Below, piece by piece: positions 4,362 to 5,301 of a DNA stretch of 5,301 bases. A program made the translations under genes and the position numbers. Source of the DNA: an uncultured bacterium (GTDB lineage Bacteria; UBA4055). Where the stretch lies: NCBI GenBank assembly GCA_937873545.1, contig CALMWI010000487.1:1-5301 (forward strand), given 5' to 3'. Every line of letters starts with the position of its first letter. Position 1 is the first letter of the stretch. Under the pieces are notes generated by a model, which saw nothing but the letters and a program-made list of their open reading frames with translations, did not search any database and was not told where the DNA came from.

Positions 4362-5301
4362 ATGAAAAGGGTAATGTTTTTATTATTACTGGTGGCATGG
4401 AATTTGCTTTTTAGCCAGGATTTTACAGACATCGTCGCCGGGATGACAGGGACAAATAACGGATCAGCAGAATGGGGAGATTATGATAACGACGGCGATC
4501 TTGATGTGTTCGTATCCGGTGAAACGGGTTCACTTTACATCTCAAGGATATACAGGAATACAAACGGAGTGTTTACTGATATAAATGCCGGTTTAACCGG
4601 CGCTGTAATAGGTTCTTCAGCATGGGGGGATTTTGATAATGACGGTGATCTCGATATAATCGTTTCCGGTTCTAACGGGACTGTCAGGGCTACAAAGATC
4701 TACCGGAACAACAATGGGGTATTCACAGACATAAATGCCGGATTACAGGGTTTGTGGTACAGCTCTGTAGCCTGGGGAGATTATGACAACGACGGAGACC
4801 TTGATATTCTTCTTACAGGCGTTGAAGGATCAACTTATTATTCTTTGATCTACAGGAACAACGGAAGTAGTTTTACCGATATAGGGGCAGGACTTACAGG
4901 CATGTATAACGGATCGGCAGCGTGGGGAGATTACGATAAGGACAGCGATCTGGATATTTTGATCACAGGTACAAGTGCTGCAGGGGACAGATCGATAATT
5001 TACCGAAATGATTCAGGTGTATTTACAGAAATAAGCGCAGGATTACAGGGTGTACATTACGGTTCGGCAGAATGGGGTGATTATGACAGCGACGGCGATC
5101 TTGATATTCTTCTGACAGGGCAGTACAATAGTGTGAATTATGCTGTAATTTATAATAATGCCATCGGGGTATTCACGAACATCAATGCCGGACTGACCGG
5201 GGTATGGCAAAGTACGGGAGAATGGGGTGATTTTGACAATGACGGCGATCTGGATATAATAGTTACGGGAACGAGCGCGTCAGTAAGATATTCAACAGTT
5301 T
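4362..5301 (+). CDS. Secreted VCBS/FG-GAP repeat protein (3' partial)
   Basis: The ATG is preceded by a strong GGAGG (4352-4356) at 5 nt. The frame stays open through 313 codons to the window end, with no stop. Residues 1-19 are a signal peptide (basic MKR, hydrophobic FLLLLVAWNLLF, likely cut after SQ); no lipobox Cys is present. From residue 21 the protein is six units of exactly 50 residues, each with 'FTDI.AGL.G....SAWGDYDNDGDLDILVSG......IYRN..GV'. The loop DxDxDGDxD (for example D40, D42, D44, D46, D48) is the calcium-binding signature of VCBS/FG-GAP beta-propeller blades. Unit 4 (190-198) departs from it, with Lys for Asn and Ser for the central Gly. Known relatives form extracellular seven-bladed propellers that bind proteins or carbohydrates. 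A seventh blade and any C-terminal anchoring or sorting domain would lie beyond the window. Role inferred: cell-surface or secreted binding protein; the ligand is unknown. Confidence 0.92.
   Translation, partial: MKRVMFLLLLVAWNLLFSQDFTDIVAGMTGTNNGSAEWGDYDNDGDLDVFVSGETGSLYISRIYRNTNGVFTDINAGLTGAVIGSSAWGDFDNDGDLDIIVSGSNGTVRATKIYRNNNGVFTDINAGLQGLWYSSVAWGDYDNDGDLDILLTGVEGSTYYSLIYRNNGSSFTDIGAGLTGMYNGSAAWGDYDKDSDLDILITGTSAAGDRSIIYRNDSGVFTEISAGLQGVHYGSAEWGDYDSDGDLDILLTGQYNSVNYAVIYNNAIGVFTNINAGLTGVWQSTGEWGDFDNDGDLDIIVTGTSASVRYSTV
4422..5301 (+). repeat. In-frame 150-bp tandem repeat array (VCBS units)
   Basis: Units start at 4422, 4572, 4722, 4872, 5022 and 5172 (last one cut). The TGG codon of the 'WGD' motif recurs at exactly 4473, 4623, 4773, 4923, 5073 and 5223. 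Protein similarity is high but codons differ widely among units, so the array is old and maintained by selection rather than freshly duplicated. Confidence 0.93.

Overview
This 5.3-kb window is a piece of bacterial chromosome of moderate to low GC. I see no phage, IS, CRISPR or RNA gene. The best guess at origin is the FCB group (Bacteroidota relatives, for example a Cloacimonadota-, Delongbacteria- or Ignavibacteria-like lineage). This rests on three things: a promoter upstream of the ATPase gene that fits the Bacteroidota-type consensus (TTTG, about 20 nt, TAnnTTTG) as well as a sigma70 promoter; secreted proteins built from a lamin-tail-like/FN3 module and from VCBS/FG-GAP repeats; and a stand-alone 'PICSSCKKI' Cys4 module. 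The assignment is inference from gene style, not from a marker gene.

Layout. (1) 1-713 (+): C-terminal part of a secreted, FN3-ending protein whose start lies outside the window. (2) 714-858: convergent gap with a weak hairpin terminator. (3) 859-1986 (-): complete AAA ATPase/DUF4143 gene. (4) 1987-2320: regulatory gap holding a near-perfect promoter, two GTGA-N6-TCAC dyads 32 bp apart, and a 132-bp frameshifted fragment of a paralogue of the first gene. (5) 2321-3577 (-): a lone FtsX/MacB-type ABC permease. (6) 3578-3717: divergent control region with AT-rich palindromes. (7) 3718-4266 (+): four-helix membrane protein ending in a Cys4 zinc-ribbon-like module. (8) 4362-5301 (+): start of a secreted VCBS-repeat protein with an exact 50-residue period, cut by the window end.

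The genes do not form one operon or an obvious pathway; strands alternate and each gene seems separately expressed. The most unusual part is the ATPase locus. A 133-bp piece of the upstream surface-protein gene reappears on its far side at about 95% identity. All five substitutions between the copies are silent third-position changes, four of them in consecutive codons, and the copy then carries one frameshifting deletion. A 13-bp piece of the same repeat also lies on the near side of the ATPase gene. This suggests that the ATPase gene sits inside a broken, recombining family of secreted-protein genes. The paired CRP-like operators lie on the same helical face upstream of its promoter. I do not find convincing evidence of a wholly new system.
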